DNA of 64,000 bases from Nymphaea colorata (Eukaryota; Streptophyta; Magnoliopsida; Nymphaeales; Nymphaeaceae), in NCBI RefSeq assembly GCF_008831285.2, contig NC_045145.1, positions 15,250,802 through 15,314,801 on the forward strand, in the 5' to 3' direction. This document shows positions 23,251 through 34,763 of the stretch, piece after piece (the stretch's first letter is position 1; each line of letters starts with the position of its first letter). The notes under the pieces were generated by a model, which saw only the letters and a program-made list of their open reading frames with translations, had not been told where the DNA came from and did not search any database. The position numbers were made by a program, and so were the translations under genes.

Positions 23251-23869
23251 TGCCACTGACTTCACCGAGCTCAGCTGGCCACCATATGCTTCCGATGACG
23301 TGTTTCCCTCCTACTGGCCGACCCGAAAAGCTCAATGCCCCGCGACCCGTTTCTACTATCCGTTCCGTACTCCACGCTCGGCCTCATCCGAATGCTTCCC
23401 CCATCTCAACCCTTTCTTCCTCCTTTAATTACAGGATTGCCTTGGCGTCGGCAATTGTGAAAAATATCGCTTCCATTCGTCAATCTCGTGCTGTTCTTGG
23501 AAATAAATATCGTTTAATTTGACCATGTTAAGCGAGATGCCTTTAAATACAGAATTAGCCACTTAACTTTTTAAATCGAAGGTTTTAATCCACCTGTTAA
23601 GTTAACGCGTCTGTTGGTCGGGGTGATAGGATCGCCGGAAAAGACCTAAAGTTTCAATTCCTTTGCCATATCGCGCTCTTTGAAATGGAAGCATTAAGTT
23701 TTCCAAAATCGTGCAAGAATATGGTAAGGCAGCCCAAGAAGAACGAACACTGTCTGCATATGATGAGTTTGTACTTTTTCTTTCACGTCTTAAATGGAAG
23801 ATGGCGATGAGATATTGAATGGTTATCGAGTTGTGTAAATATCACAATAAAAGTCAAGGATTTGTACAA

Positions 23870-23893
23870 ATATATATATATATATATATATAT
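23870..23893. repeat. (AT)n microsatellite
   Basis: About 12 AT units. Confidence 0.9.
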
Positions 23894-25019
23894 CCTGGTT
23901 TGAATTATACGAAATATAAAAAATACGAGATGGAAAACGTCTGAGAAGATTATAAAAATTGTGCCAACAAGTACATTGTATTCAACTCATTTTCGTCACC
24001 ACAAACTCAAGTAATAATGAAATACAAAATGTTTCAACTGTATTGAGGAAGCAAAGTCAGGGCTGACCACTCGATTCGAATCTAAGGCCCACTGGCGACG
24101 ACTCAATGGGCCTTTCGCCAGTTAATTTTTTCTTATGACGAGGAATCTTTCATTAAAGACAAGGACCACTTAATGGGCCAGATCGAGCGTACTGAAGAAG
24201 AGAAAGCCAAGACCCTTAGCTCACTCAGCCTTGTTGAAATGCATAGAATTTGTTCAAACCAGTTGCTTTCAATCAATGCTATTGGGACAGATGCTGTGTT
24301 AGAGTCCAAGACTACTTCCGAACCCACGTGATCACGCGGCCTGGGCACCCTTTAATTTGGGTGTTTCGCACCTTTTGCTGAGCGAAACTTGGGGTTCGAA
24401 CGGGAGACAGGTTACTTATGGGCCACCTTTTAATTTCCTTTTTTTTTTTTTTGAAAAAATAACCATATTCAATTGAAACACTCTACCAACCCAGCTTGTC
24501 AACTCACAAAAGGGATCGGAAACTTATATCATTTGTTTTGAAGCTACTTATTTTTATGAACAAGCTGGAGTTAGGCATACCTCCCTACTATATTAATATG
24601 ACAACTAAGATGGTACGTCGAGTTTTTATTCATAATCAACTTCAACTTGAAGGCATTGCCAGTTTATGCACAACGAAGAAAAAAAGACTGACACAGAAAT
24701 TTAAGATAAAAAACAGGAGTTGGATGAAAAAAGAATTAGTAACTTAAATGGTGCTGCGTATCAAGTTCATAAACGTATGTTTTTTTTTTTTTTATAATTT
24801 TATTGCAAGATTTCACATTCAATCATATTCATTTGACGCAATGGATTTCCTTGAGTGACTTCATACGTGACAACAGTTTTTTTGGATTTATACAAGCGCG
24901 AAACGTTCATGGCGTGGCAGCAAGGATTCGCGACCAGGGTTCGGGCTCTTTCGGTTAAAAGGGAAAAGTGTGGGGGCACGTTGGTAAATTGCGCAGGAGG
25001 ACGACCCCCGTAGAGACAG

Positions 25020-25310
25020 CTCAGCACAGGTAGATTTTTTTTGTTTTGAGCGATGACGTGTGAGGGTTATGCCACGCTGGACATCGAGTGGGGCCCCGAG
25101 GGTGCCATCGGTGGTTGGTGCCTTTCATCCTCCCGTCAGTCTGTGGGGCCCACCAAACCGGTGAAAAGCGGGAGGGTCGCGGATTTTGACACGTCACGCA
25201 AAAATCTCGCGACGCCGTAAGATGCGCCAACTAAGCTACTGAGATCGGGACGCGTGTCGAGCAAACCGAGCGGGACGAGTCAGTCAACTCGTGCCGAGGC
25301 GAGGGTGGAA
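25020..25310. promoter_or_regulatory. Isolated GC-rich, promoter-like block
   Basis: GC-rich sequence in an AT-rich spacer, with ACGT cores (gatgacgtgtg and gacacgtcacgc) and several GGGCCC motifs (gtggggccccgag and tggggcccacc). These are common in plant promoters. No coding region, TATA box or leader was identified on either side, so it may be a relict promoter or first exon, or part of a mobile element. Confidence 0.25.
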
Positions 25311-28031
25311 AGATATCCTTTTCATTGGAAATGACTTTTTTACCCTCTGGGCGATGCCACGCTTTGTATTTCCTGTGCTCGTGTATATCTATGTCCCCCC
25401 TCAACAAATCAGATTGGAATTAGACGTATATCAGTTTTTTCAGATGTTTATTTATTTACATTTAAATTTAGTTAAAAAATTATATACAATACGATATTTA
25501 TTGAAAACCACATTCAATCTGAATTTCAACCCAAATCTGAACTTGAATCCATATCCGAATTCAATCTATATTCTTATCGGATAACAAATTCTTTTTTTCT
25601 GGAGAATCTAAATAAGGTATATTGACATCCCCAGGTTTTAACATGACTAATACCTCCACTTTCACTGCCTACATTTGTTTTGTTTGTAGGAAGTTGATGC
25701 ATATGAGAATCGAACTAGGGACTAGCTTTCTACCATCATCAAGATTTTGATAACTCAATCGATTAGGAGGGACATAATTACCAGCGTATTAAGAAGCATT
25801 ATTGCATGCAACCAGAGAAGAGAAAGCCAACCGTGCTAAGATGGGCAAGAGGACTATCTTGTAATTAATTCATATGACAATGTCTTATTATGTCCACCTT
25901 GTTTAAGCATTGACAGAATTAAGAGAATTGAGTTTCCATTTCTTTGTCTCCCCAAATGCAAAAAAAGATAAAAGATGAGAAGATAAGAAAAGGACAGGAA
26001 GCATGCACCTTCACACTGAGGTGAAAACGAAGCATTTGAGAAAAAATAAAAATAAAAAAATTTGCATAGGGAATTGAAAGATGGGGGTGTGTGGTCAACT
26101 GCATTATATTAAACCCCACACCCCACCACACCATTCACTGCACCATGCAGAAGAAAAAAAAAAAAAAAAAAAACTTTTGATAATGTAATTGGCACTATTC
26201 ATATTCGATGGAGATTAATTATATCACAGGCAGGCATGATAAACTAATAATAAAATATGAAAGTTGTGGATAAGGAGGACCATATGGGGGAGAGAAAGAG
26301 GAGCCCACAATGAGGGCTCACATGATCATTGTGAATCCAATAAAATATTATGTTGATTTTTAATGCCACAATGATGGTTCTTAAGCATTCCCATGTTTTT
26401 TATTTTTCTTTTAATGGCGGATTAGGGTTAGGTGAACCAAATTGCCAGATTATGCTAAGGAGAGGCGCCCCCTGTATTGATCTAAATACTAAAGCATGAA
26501 GGCTTGGCTATGCGTAAGATGGATTAGTTTGTTGGTATTTTAATGAAGTGGGATTTAGATTGGACATCCTGCTGAATTGCATCAAAAAGGTTGGAATCCG
26601 AGTAACAATTGGATTGTATACAAATTTAGATTGAATTCAGACTTAGATTCAAATTTAATTTTGAATAAATATCAGACCGGTATCCAAGAACCACATATCA
26701 TAACTTTTTTTGGTATCTAATGCATATTTAAAAGTCAGATTTGAATTGGGATATGAAAATAAAAGTTGGTTTCGGTTTTTATTTGGATTGTGAATATGAA
26801 AAGCTGATTTGAGTTATTGTATGAGATTTTCTTTCATTCGCATCGCCAAATTGAATATTGTAGAAAGGGGATCAGATTCAAAGTCTAATTTCGATCGGTT
26901 GACGTATGGTATCCTTCTTTTTATCCGTTTATGAATGAGCTGATGATATTCTTACTCTACAATGTTGTTGTTGTTGCGTGTTGCAACTCTACCGTTGAAT
27001 CAACATACGTTCAATGTTGAGTTTCTAAACTAAACGCAAAACACTTTAACACATGGCATGAAAGCAGGGCGATATACACGAAGCAAGTTTAATTAATGGG
27101 GAGGGATAAGATTAAATATGGAAAATCTCCTCCACCGATAACTTTTTAGAAGTGGTCCATTCTTAGACCATAGACCATGTTCAAATTGGTCTGTATCTTA
27201 TTTTTTTTCTTTTTTTCTTTTTTCCTTTTTGTGTGTGCGCAATGTTGGTAGTTCTATAAAAAAAAAAAAAAAAAAAAAAAATTCAAACGAAAACTTTCTG
27301 CCATCGTGGTTAAATTATGTCCTTGGCATAAAACCTAGAAAAAAATGGTACCAAAAACTTTTTCTAAATAATTTTTTATGTTTTCCAAAAATTTAATTGG
27401 CATACCAGTGATTATGAGTTCACTTTGGCATTACTTTTCATAAAGTATTTCATTCTAGCGTTCAGTTGAAAGTGAAAGTACGATACTAGGTCTGCTTTTG
27501 GTACACCAAAATGATACACTGTTTTTAACCAGTCTTACCTTAATTTCCTCAAAATGAACGAAAGTAATCAGTTTTAACATATTTTTCATTAAATAAATTT
27601 AAATGGTTAAATGAATTAAAGAAACAAAACTTTTGTAGGTTCTGCCCAAGGTACACCTGTTCAGGCTCTTATATACACACAAACATACATTATATATATT
27701 TGTGTGTATGTGTCAGAACTGGAGAACAAAGTGCAGTAAGAGTCGTTCACAATTATAAGAAGGAGCCTCCCGAGGTGATTGAAGAGCATATGAAATTAAA
27801 CTTTTTGTAAAGAAATGGGCGTGCCTAAATACCTGAGAAAACTGTAGTTTCTATATTACCACCACCGTAGTTGCCATATTTTTAATAGAATAAACAAAAA
27901 ACTTCATATGCCACCATTGTTTAAAATTTTCAATTCACTTTGTAAATGCTTTCCAGTTAACTTCTTAGTACCTGCCCATATGTCATTGGCCCTGCTCCAA
28001 CTTTGTTGATTCTCAATTTTGAATATTCTTG

Positions 28032-28134
<103 letters not shown>

Positions 28135-29365
28135 AACAGAGCCACTTTCACTCCTGCAGCAAGTTCCTGTTTTTTTCTTTAGGAGATTGGGGTAAACATG
28201 GTGGCTCATACGGGGGAGTCAAGACATGGGACTTTAAAGAGTCCCCAACTCTCTCCTCTTTCTCTTCCAAATTCAGGTTCGATCCAGATTGATCGGCTTC
28301 ATGACTCGAATAATACCAGCATGTGTTATGAATTCCATAAATTATGTATCAATCTCCTTCTTTGTAATGGTTCCTATCAAGATGATGGCCAATTAGAGGG
28401 GCAAGAGCCAGTGGGGGCGCAGGGGCCAAGGTGCCCCACCACTACCCACCCACCCCCCTTTCCCCCTCCACCAAAAAAAAAAAAAAAAAATCATTTAACG
28501 TATATAATTTTTTGAAAAATTGTATTTTAGCCCTTGTTAAAATTTTGAAACTGTATTCCAGCCCTTCTCGTAAAAAATATCTGGTTCCATCCCTTGCCCA
28601 TTATAAATTGATCTGGCAACATTAAAACCCTGTGAATTGTTTTATGGATTCTCTGATCAATTTTGGTAATGATTCACAAGCTGATAAAATCTCGAGTTAG
28701 TTTTTCTAGAATTGATTGACACATACATATACACATACGTACATACATGAAAGTCGAGGAGATAATGAACTCCAATTTGAAGGTATAGACTCATTCGTTT
28801 GCTTCTCATGTGAATTTGAAAAGTGATTTCTGTAGCAAAGTGACAGATGGCCAAATATAATAATTGTTGCATTACGGCCCAACCGTAGAACAGGTGGATT
28901 CTTAAGTTGGGTTAGGTGGATCTCCAACCAAGTGAAGCAGTTTGGGTATGAAAGCCTCTGCTTTCTTTTACCTTTGTTGACGTCCTAAGACTTATCCACA
29001 TACAAGTGGATAAATCTCTTCTCTTCTCAGACAACCAACATCTGTTCTTTTTCATAAATTTTACCCTAAACTTTGTAGCAGAAGCATGGAACAGTAACAA
29101 ACTGTTACTCTTAATGTATAATAAACGTGTAAAATATTTGTTGAAACTTGTAAAATGCTTTCCCTCGTGCTAAAAAGATGAGCCATTGACCTCCGCAGTG
29201 TAATGATTTAAAATGTGAAACAACTCTTCTTGCCAAGCAAAACGCCTCCCCTAGGAGAGACGACACCACCATTATGCACCTGACCACACCAAAAAATTAT
29301 GGCTTTTTCGTGCATCTAATTAAGGCCGGACATGTGTTCATGCCGAATGTTATCAGGGCCAGGCT

Positions 29366-29368
<3 letters not shown>

Positions 29369-29396
<28 letters not shown>

Positions 29397-29424
29397 AGAG
29401 AGAGAGAGAGAGCGAGAGAGAGAG
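29369..29424. repeat. Compound (TA)n(GA)n microsatellite
   Basis: About 14 TA units followed by about 14 GA units with one interruption. Confidence 0.9.
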
Positions 29425-30694
29425 CATTATTTGTGAAGCCAATAAAAAATAGACGATGACGTTATGCCGCCAATCGGAAAAAAGAAAGATCTTCACACTG
29501 TGAAGGGAACGAATTTATTGGTTCCATATTGTGGAGCAATGAAAATTAATTCAATGCTTATCTGAGGAATATGTACCTAAAGCTCCCAAAAGGCTATTGG
29601 CTTTTTGACATTATATGGGATTAGATTTTAGAACGGGTGATGTGTGTTATTGGCGTGAGAAGAGAAGATAGGATTATGCCCCTGCATTTTTATGCTGTGT
29701 GCTAAAAGAAAAGGAATATTACAATGTGATAATGTGAGATTATTATCATTCCCCACCCTGTTTCTTCCAGCACAACGCTTGTGTCGTCCCCTCCACCAAA
29801 ATCTCACCCCAAGCAAAGGAATGAACAAATTCCTTTGAGAAATGTTGAAGGTTCCTCCCATGAATGGATGCTAATGTGTTTGATCTGATCTGGCTCCGAT
29901 CCTATTAGATCAGATAAGATCCCCACATTTTTCAATAATTGAGAGACTGAGAGATCTACAAGTACCTTGAGAAAGTCGGGGTTTCTAATCAGTTTTTAAA
30001 ACCTAGTTCGTCTGTTCGGGTGGCAAGCGCGAAACAACATTTTCTAATGAAAAATTTAAGGGGTGCCAAGTTATACATAAAAATTTTGGAAGTAAAAAAT
30101 GGTTTTGTATAAATCCGGCTTTGATCGTTAAACGTCATTTTGAAGGCAAAACCAATCTCACAGTTCACCAGAGGCAGAGCATAATAGGAATTGCAACTAG
30201 TGTCTATCTTCTTCTGTTAATGTGCTTGTCCGTTTGGAACATTCTTATAATGAAAAATCCATCGTTATCTCTTCTATTTGTGCTGATTGTGACTCTCTCT
30301 TTTCTCTCTTGTACGTCTTCCCACTTTTAGGAATGCATATGGCATTTTGGGATATGAAGAAAAGCTAATCATCAAATTGGTGCTTCTTTTCTCTTCTCAC
30401 ATTTTCAACATTTATTTCATCAACTACATGTTGGTGTGCTGACAGTGACATTAAAGAAGTAACTTTTTCAAAAGGTTTCATCACTACCCAATAACTGCAA
30501 GTGCTCCATTCACGCCTCGACAGAGTGATGCATTTAAGATCTTCAACTTGAGAAGGTTAAGATTTCAATTCCGATTGTGGCTACCTAATCACAGCTTAAG
30601 CATCGAAAGAAATCGTCAATAATTTCAACTTGTTGGCGACTGATTGGTCATTGGGTAGTTAATTTTTTCTTTTTAAATGAAATTTTATAGCTTA

Positions 30695-30925
30695 ATTGTA
30701 AAATTGTGGGATAGGCACTAGCCTTTTCCTCCCTTCATGCATTATCTTTTTCATCGACAGTTGTTTCCACTGCTTTTCACATGTAAAGTAATGCGTTACA
30801 TCGAAGGAGGGTTTTATTTTTGGTACAACAACCTTTTGTAATTCTTTTGTAGAAAGTGAGATGGGCATTAGCCTTTTATCTTCACGCAATACTTTGCCGT
30901 TGGATGCTTCTTCTTGAAGCATTCT
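30695..30925. repeat. Diverged direct repeat beside the SINE
   Basis: The phrases ggataggcactagcctttt (from about 30710) and gatgggcattagccttttat (from about 30859) are followed by similar sequence (cccttcatgcattatcttt and cttcacgcaatactttgcc). This is an old tandem duplication with a period near 150 bp. Confidence 0.5.
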
Positions 30926-30939
30926 AACGTAAATTAGCT

Positions 30940-31135
30940 GCCCGAAGAGTTTGACCTAACTGGTTGGGCCAGCGGCTGTTATAAGGTCAGCTGCGGGTTC
31001 GAATCTTGCGGCATCGACCTTGATAGGCCTTAAGGTTGGTGCCACTAACCTTGGGATTATAGGCTGTTCCATGGGTGACAAAGTCTCTTGGCCGAATGCA
31101 GTTTTCTTGGGATCTAAACCCAAAAAAAAAATTGC
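30940..31135 (+). mobile_element. tRNA-derived SINE, with poly-A end and 8-bp target-site duplication
   Basis: The body is about 196 bp. The 5' part has tRNA-like internal promoter boxes: an A-box-like taactggttgggcc and a B box gggttcgaatct. The 3' end is an A-run (aaacccaaaaaaaaa). It is flanked by an exact direct repeat, aaattagc, at 30932-30939 and 31136-31143. Size, promoter boxes, A tail and target-site duplication together fit a plant SINE. It cannot move without LINE enzymes supplied in trans. Confidence 0.75.
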
Positions 31136-33102
31136 AAATTAGCCGATTTTAGCCGATTTTTTACATGAACAAGATTTTATTTGTTATATGGTGTGGATGC
31201 TGTCTGTATATGTTGCAATTACTTCTATCCAAGAAATGTTGTATGCAAATAGTATGAAGGCCTAGTCATACTTAAGAAAAGCCTAACTCTATAAGGAAAT
31301 TTATATGTGGAAGAGTGTTTGAGGGCATTGGCCTGATCCGAAGATTGTTGCAAGAGTGTTTTAGGGCATCGGATGTTCACTCCTTTCAAATATATGAAAT
31401 ATTGGTAGATATATGATATTGCACTACTGAGTGGAGATCATGTAAGAGTGGATATCTAAGTACTGCTGTATGTCACCAGTTAATGGAGATGAGGTCTGGT
31501 CTCCATGTAGGAATGTGCCACAAACTTTGGAAGGGTGCATCTTCCACTAAGATATTTGGTGGTAGAAAGGAATCCGGATCACTTATGATGCCCTATAAAT
31601 CTTCGCATGAAATCTTATGAGGTGGAGTAATGGGGGCACCTGAATGTGCATACAGTTTGAAGCTTGGCTTGGCATGGCTTGCATATATATATGTGGAATG
31701 AAATTTCAAAAGCATGATTTTTTCATAAATTTCTATGACTTGCATGTCCTACCATGTTTTTCTGTAATAAATACATACACCTATTAAGATTGCATAGCGC
31801 TAACCTAAACATAACTTCTTAGTTTATGAATCGTAAGTCATTTAGTTTGTTCATCATTCCAAAAAAAAGGTATTTAGTTTATTGATTATGTTATGTATGA
31901 AGTACCCATATTCTATTGTACCAACTCTTGTTTTCTCTTGCCAAATGAACCCTTTCTGACGCAATACTACTTTAAAATCGATTGATATTTTAGCTCCCAC
32001 GTTTTACCTATGACAATTTGGCTTAGGTTAAAATTTTGCTTAATTTCCTTGCAAATTTATTTCTTTAAAAATTTAGAAAAAACAACATAAGAAAAGGAGA
32101 GCTTAACTTTTTCTCTTACCATCCCCAAACGGCCGCTTCTAAAGAAAGTGTGCTAAATATTAAATTATCTGATGCTTTAAATGAAAGGAATGCGATGGCT
32201 TGTGCTGCAGGCGGTAAAGATTTTTTATGATTATTTTGTTTTATTGTTTTCTGGGGTGGGTCGGATGGACGATGTCGCTTTGTTCAAAGGTTTGCAGAGC
32301 GCCTGGTTTCATGAAACTGGTTGCTGGAATACGAAGAGCTGCCATTACCGCCATCGCTAGCTGCGTCACATGGTACACGAAAAGAAGGGATACTTCTCCA
32401 CGAATGCAACGCTCACATTGATGATGACCAAAAGAAGAAAACTCTTCAGGCGAGGGCCAGAAGTAGGAGTCTGTGCCCGTGTTGACGATGGTGGTTTTGG
32501 CCTCACCTCACCTCCTCCAAACGCCTACCGGCCTTCGCGTCCCTACCGGCCACCTTGAAATCTGAGCTTCTTCCCCTCGGTTCCCCGTGACGGTGCCTCG
32601 ACTTTTCTCCCGCAACCGGCTTGGATGGTGTGTAAACTCACGTCCTCAGAGTTGCTTGGGTTTGAGGTTGCTGGCCAGAAGCTGCTTCCTCCTCTTTCAT
32701 GGTTTCTTGTTTTTTCCCTTTCCCTTCTTCTCGAGGGCGGCTATGTGTACAAAAAAATTATGTACAACCAAAATACTTTTATTAAAATGACAAAGAAAGA
32801 CTTTTTAAAAAGATTTAAAAAATTTAAGGTACCCATTTTTTGTAAAACATTTTAAAAATACTCTCCAACCGCACCCCTTTTGGTGCATACTTTTATGCAC
32901 TCAACTCGATCTCCCCTCTTTCCCCTTCTTCCCTTTTCTCTCATGCCGAAAAAAATTGCGAAGCTGAAGCACTGAAAGTAAAAGCAGCTAATCTTCCAAA
33001 TTATTCCCGCCTTTGACACAGCAGGTTGTTGTAGCCTCAAAGGAAAATAGGACGAAGGAGATCCACCTCTTTTTAGGGCGGAGAACTCCACAAATACAGA
33101 AA

Positions 33103-33238
33103 CGTCTACACCCTATAGAGGGCATTTGGTAACATGAATACTAACTAAGCATTACCAAGACTCCCATGCACGTCTACATCCTATAAAGGGCATTAGGTAA
33201 CATGAACACTAATGAAACATTACCAAGAATCTGTCATG
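33103..33238. repeat. 68-bp tandem direct repeat, 2 copies
   Basis: Units start cgtctacaccctatagaggg (33103) and cgtctacatcctataaaggg (33171). Each continues through ggcatt-ggtaacatgaa to cattaccaaga with few differences. Confidence 0.85.
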
Positions 33239-33632
33239 AAGATTAGGGGAAATTAGTGAAATACTGTGTTGTAGTGTTTCATAAATCCATTTCAGTATTT
33301 AGGACATATTCATAAAATAATGTGTTGTCAAATGCCTCCCAACAGCAGCACTATCACCACCTTTAATTTCAATTTGAAATTAAGAAAAAAGTAGAAACCT
33401 TTTACACTAGCATCGAATTTGAGATGTGCCAGACCTTAGACCAAGGTTTTGTTAAATAGGGACATGAGATCCCCGGACTTCAGAGCAGCAATGATGGCAA
33501 AATCAACGGATCTCACATCCACGGTGTGAGACTCCTTGCGCTGCATCTCAAATCCACACGGAAAGCTATATTGCGACTTGTAGTGCCATAGTCACATGAC
33601 TTCACCTGATAATCTCTTTCATGCTAAGGGTT

Positions 33633-33664
<32 letters not shown>

Positions 33665-33929
33665 AAGAAATATTCTTGATGTATATACCAAGGGCTTGAG
33701 AGATCGAGAGAGAGAGAGATAAAGCATGGCTGAAGGCTTGACAGAGTAAGAAACTCTCGGCCCATGGCAGCCAAGAGAGAGAAAGAGGGAGAGCAACTCA
33801 CCAAACTTTTTGTGACAAACTCGACTCCCGTCATGAGGCAGCTGCCACTGGTGGGTAGCCATAGCAGAGACACACACAGAGAGAAAGAGAGAGAGAGAGA
33901 TCCCAGCTTGTGAAGGCCTAGAGGTCCTC

Positions 33930-34130
33930 AAACATGCCCCTCGTTTTTGGGTCGGATCCGAGATCCCCAGGTCTAACCCGTCGGATGAGGTTCTCAAAAC
34001 ATGCCAATCGTTTCTGGGTCGGATCCGAGATCCTCAGGTCTAACCCGTCGGATGAGGTTCTCAAAACATGCCCCTCGTTTCTGGGTCGGATCCGAGATCC
34101 TCAGGTCTAACCCGTCGGATAGGGTTTCAA
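33930..34130. repeat. 67-bp tandem repeat, 3 copies, each with a palindrome
   Basis: Units start at 33930, 33997 and 34064, each opening aaacatgcc and ending with a guanine-rich ggatgaggttctc-type stretch; the third diverges at its end. Each contains the perfect 10-bp palindrome TCGGATCCGA followed by GATCC. The copies differ at only a few positions, so the array is young. Confidence 0.9.
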
Positions 34131-34763
34131 ACATAGCCTTAGGTTAGGAACAGAAGCAGTCTGACCTCAGACGCAAGGGATCCCAGATCGGACCAAGCCT
34201 GAGGCTGTCTTGTAGATAAGCAGTACCAGCAAAATTGCCATAAGCATATATCACATACTAATACTGCGATCTTTTAATTCTAAGCAAAGAAGCAAACCAT
34301 CTTGGGCAATACAAACTCATAACCTCCAAATACCTGTCTCGTCAAGATCCTCCTCCTCTTCAGGTACTTGCACAAATCTGCAGCCAGCAGCCCACCCTAG
34401 CCAGGTTCATCCTAGTGGCTTCATGGACCTTAAATTCCTAGCATTGCACGCAGAAGCATGACAATTTAGATACATGACAGTTCAGATAAGAAACACTTAT
34501 TTTTAGGCACTTGCAATGCCAAAGCAATATAACACATGCATATTTAACATTGTTAATAATTAGCGAGCAGGTTAGCCATGGGCTCCACCAAAATCTCATG
34601 TCGAACATTACGCATGAAGTACTATAAATTCTTACAGCAAAAAATGGAAAAGTAAAAACAGGATGCACGCAGAGTGGTTGTTTCTCCAGATCCGCAAACC
34701 CTGAACTGGAACTGTCACCCACTCCAGCAGCTTGCTCTTATTCCAGCACGACAGCCAATGTTC

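Larger units (their letters stand above)
23430..27900. other. Gene-poor spacer
   Basis: Mostly AT-rich sequence with poly-T/A runs (24440-24451, 24781-24794, 26153-26173, 27258-27280) and an AT microsatellite (23870-23893). A GC-rich block at 25020-25310 is described separately. Segments near 24390 (ggggttcgaacgggag) and 25710 (gagaatcgaactaggga) resemble tRNA-type B boxes on the plus and minus strands and may be old SINE remnants, but I cannot define borders. No gene was recognised. Confidence 0.6.
28200..30930. other. Gene-poor spacer with possible mobile-element debris
   Basis: The part at about 28385-28625 (ggggcaagagccagtggggg, then repeated agcccttgttaaaattttga-like phrases and a poly-A run) resembles widespread plant repeat sequence, but borders and class are not evident. 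The rest is AT-rich, with a compound microsatellite at 29369-29424. No gene was recognised. Confidence 0.5.
31144..34400. other. Gene-poor spacer before NDUFS1
   Basis: It holds several short tandem repeats listed separately and AG microsatellites at 33633-33660 and 33884-33900. A GC-richer patch at 32240-32560 has overlapping plus-strand ORFs (32227-32421 and 32370-32558) with no recognised motif; it could be a worn gene fragment. The segment 34140-34400 probably includes NDUFS1 3' flank. No gene was recognised. Confidence 0.55.

Noticed and set aside
24300-24420. Possible tRNA gene (ggttcgaacggg)
   Set aside because: Only a B-box-like phrase is seen; no cloverleaf arms could be paired around it.
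32227-32558. GC-richer overlapping ORFs as a possible gene
   Set aside because: Reading frames shift and no domain was recognised; kept only as a note in the spacer entry.
33602-33997. Minus-strand Leu/Ser-rich ORFs
   Set aside because: They arise from AG microsatellites read in the opposite strand.
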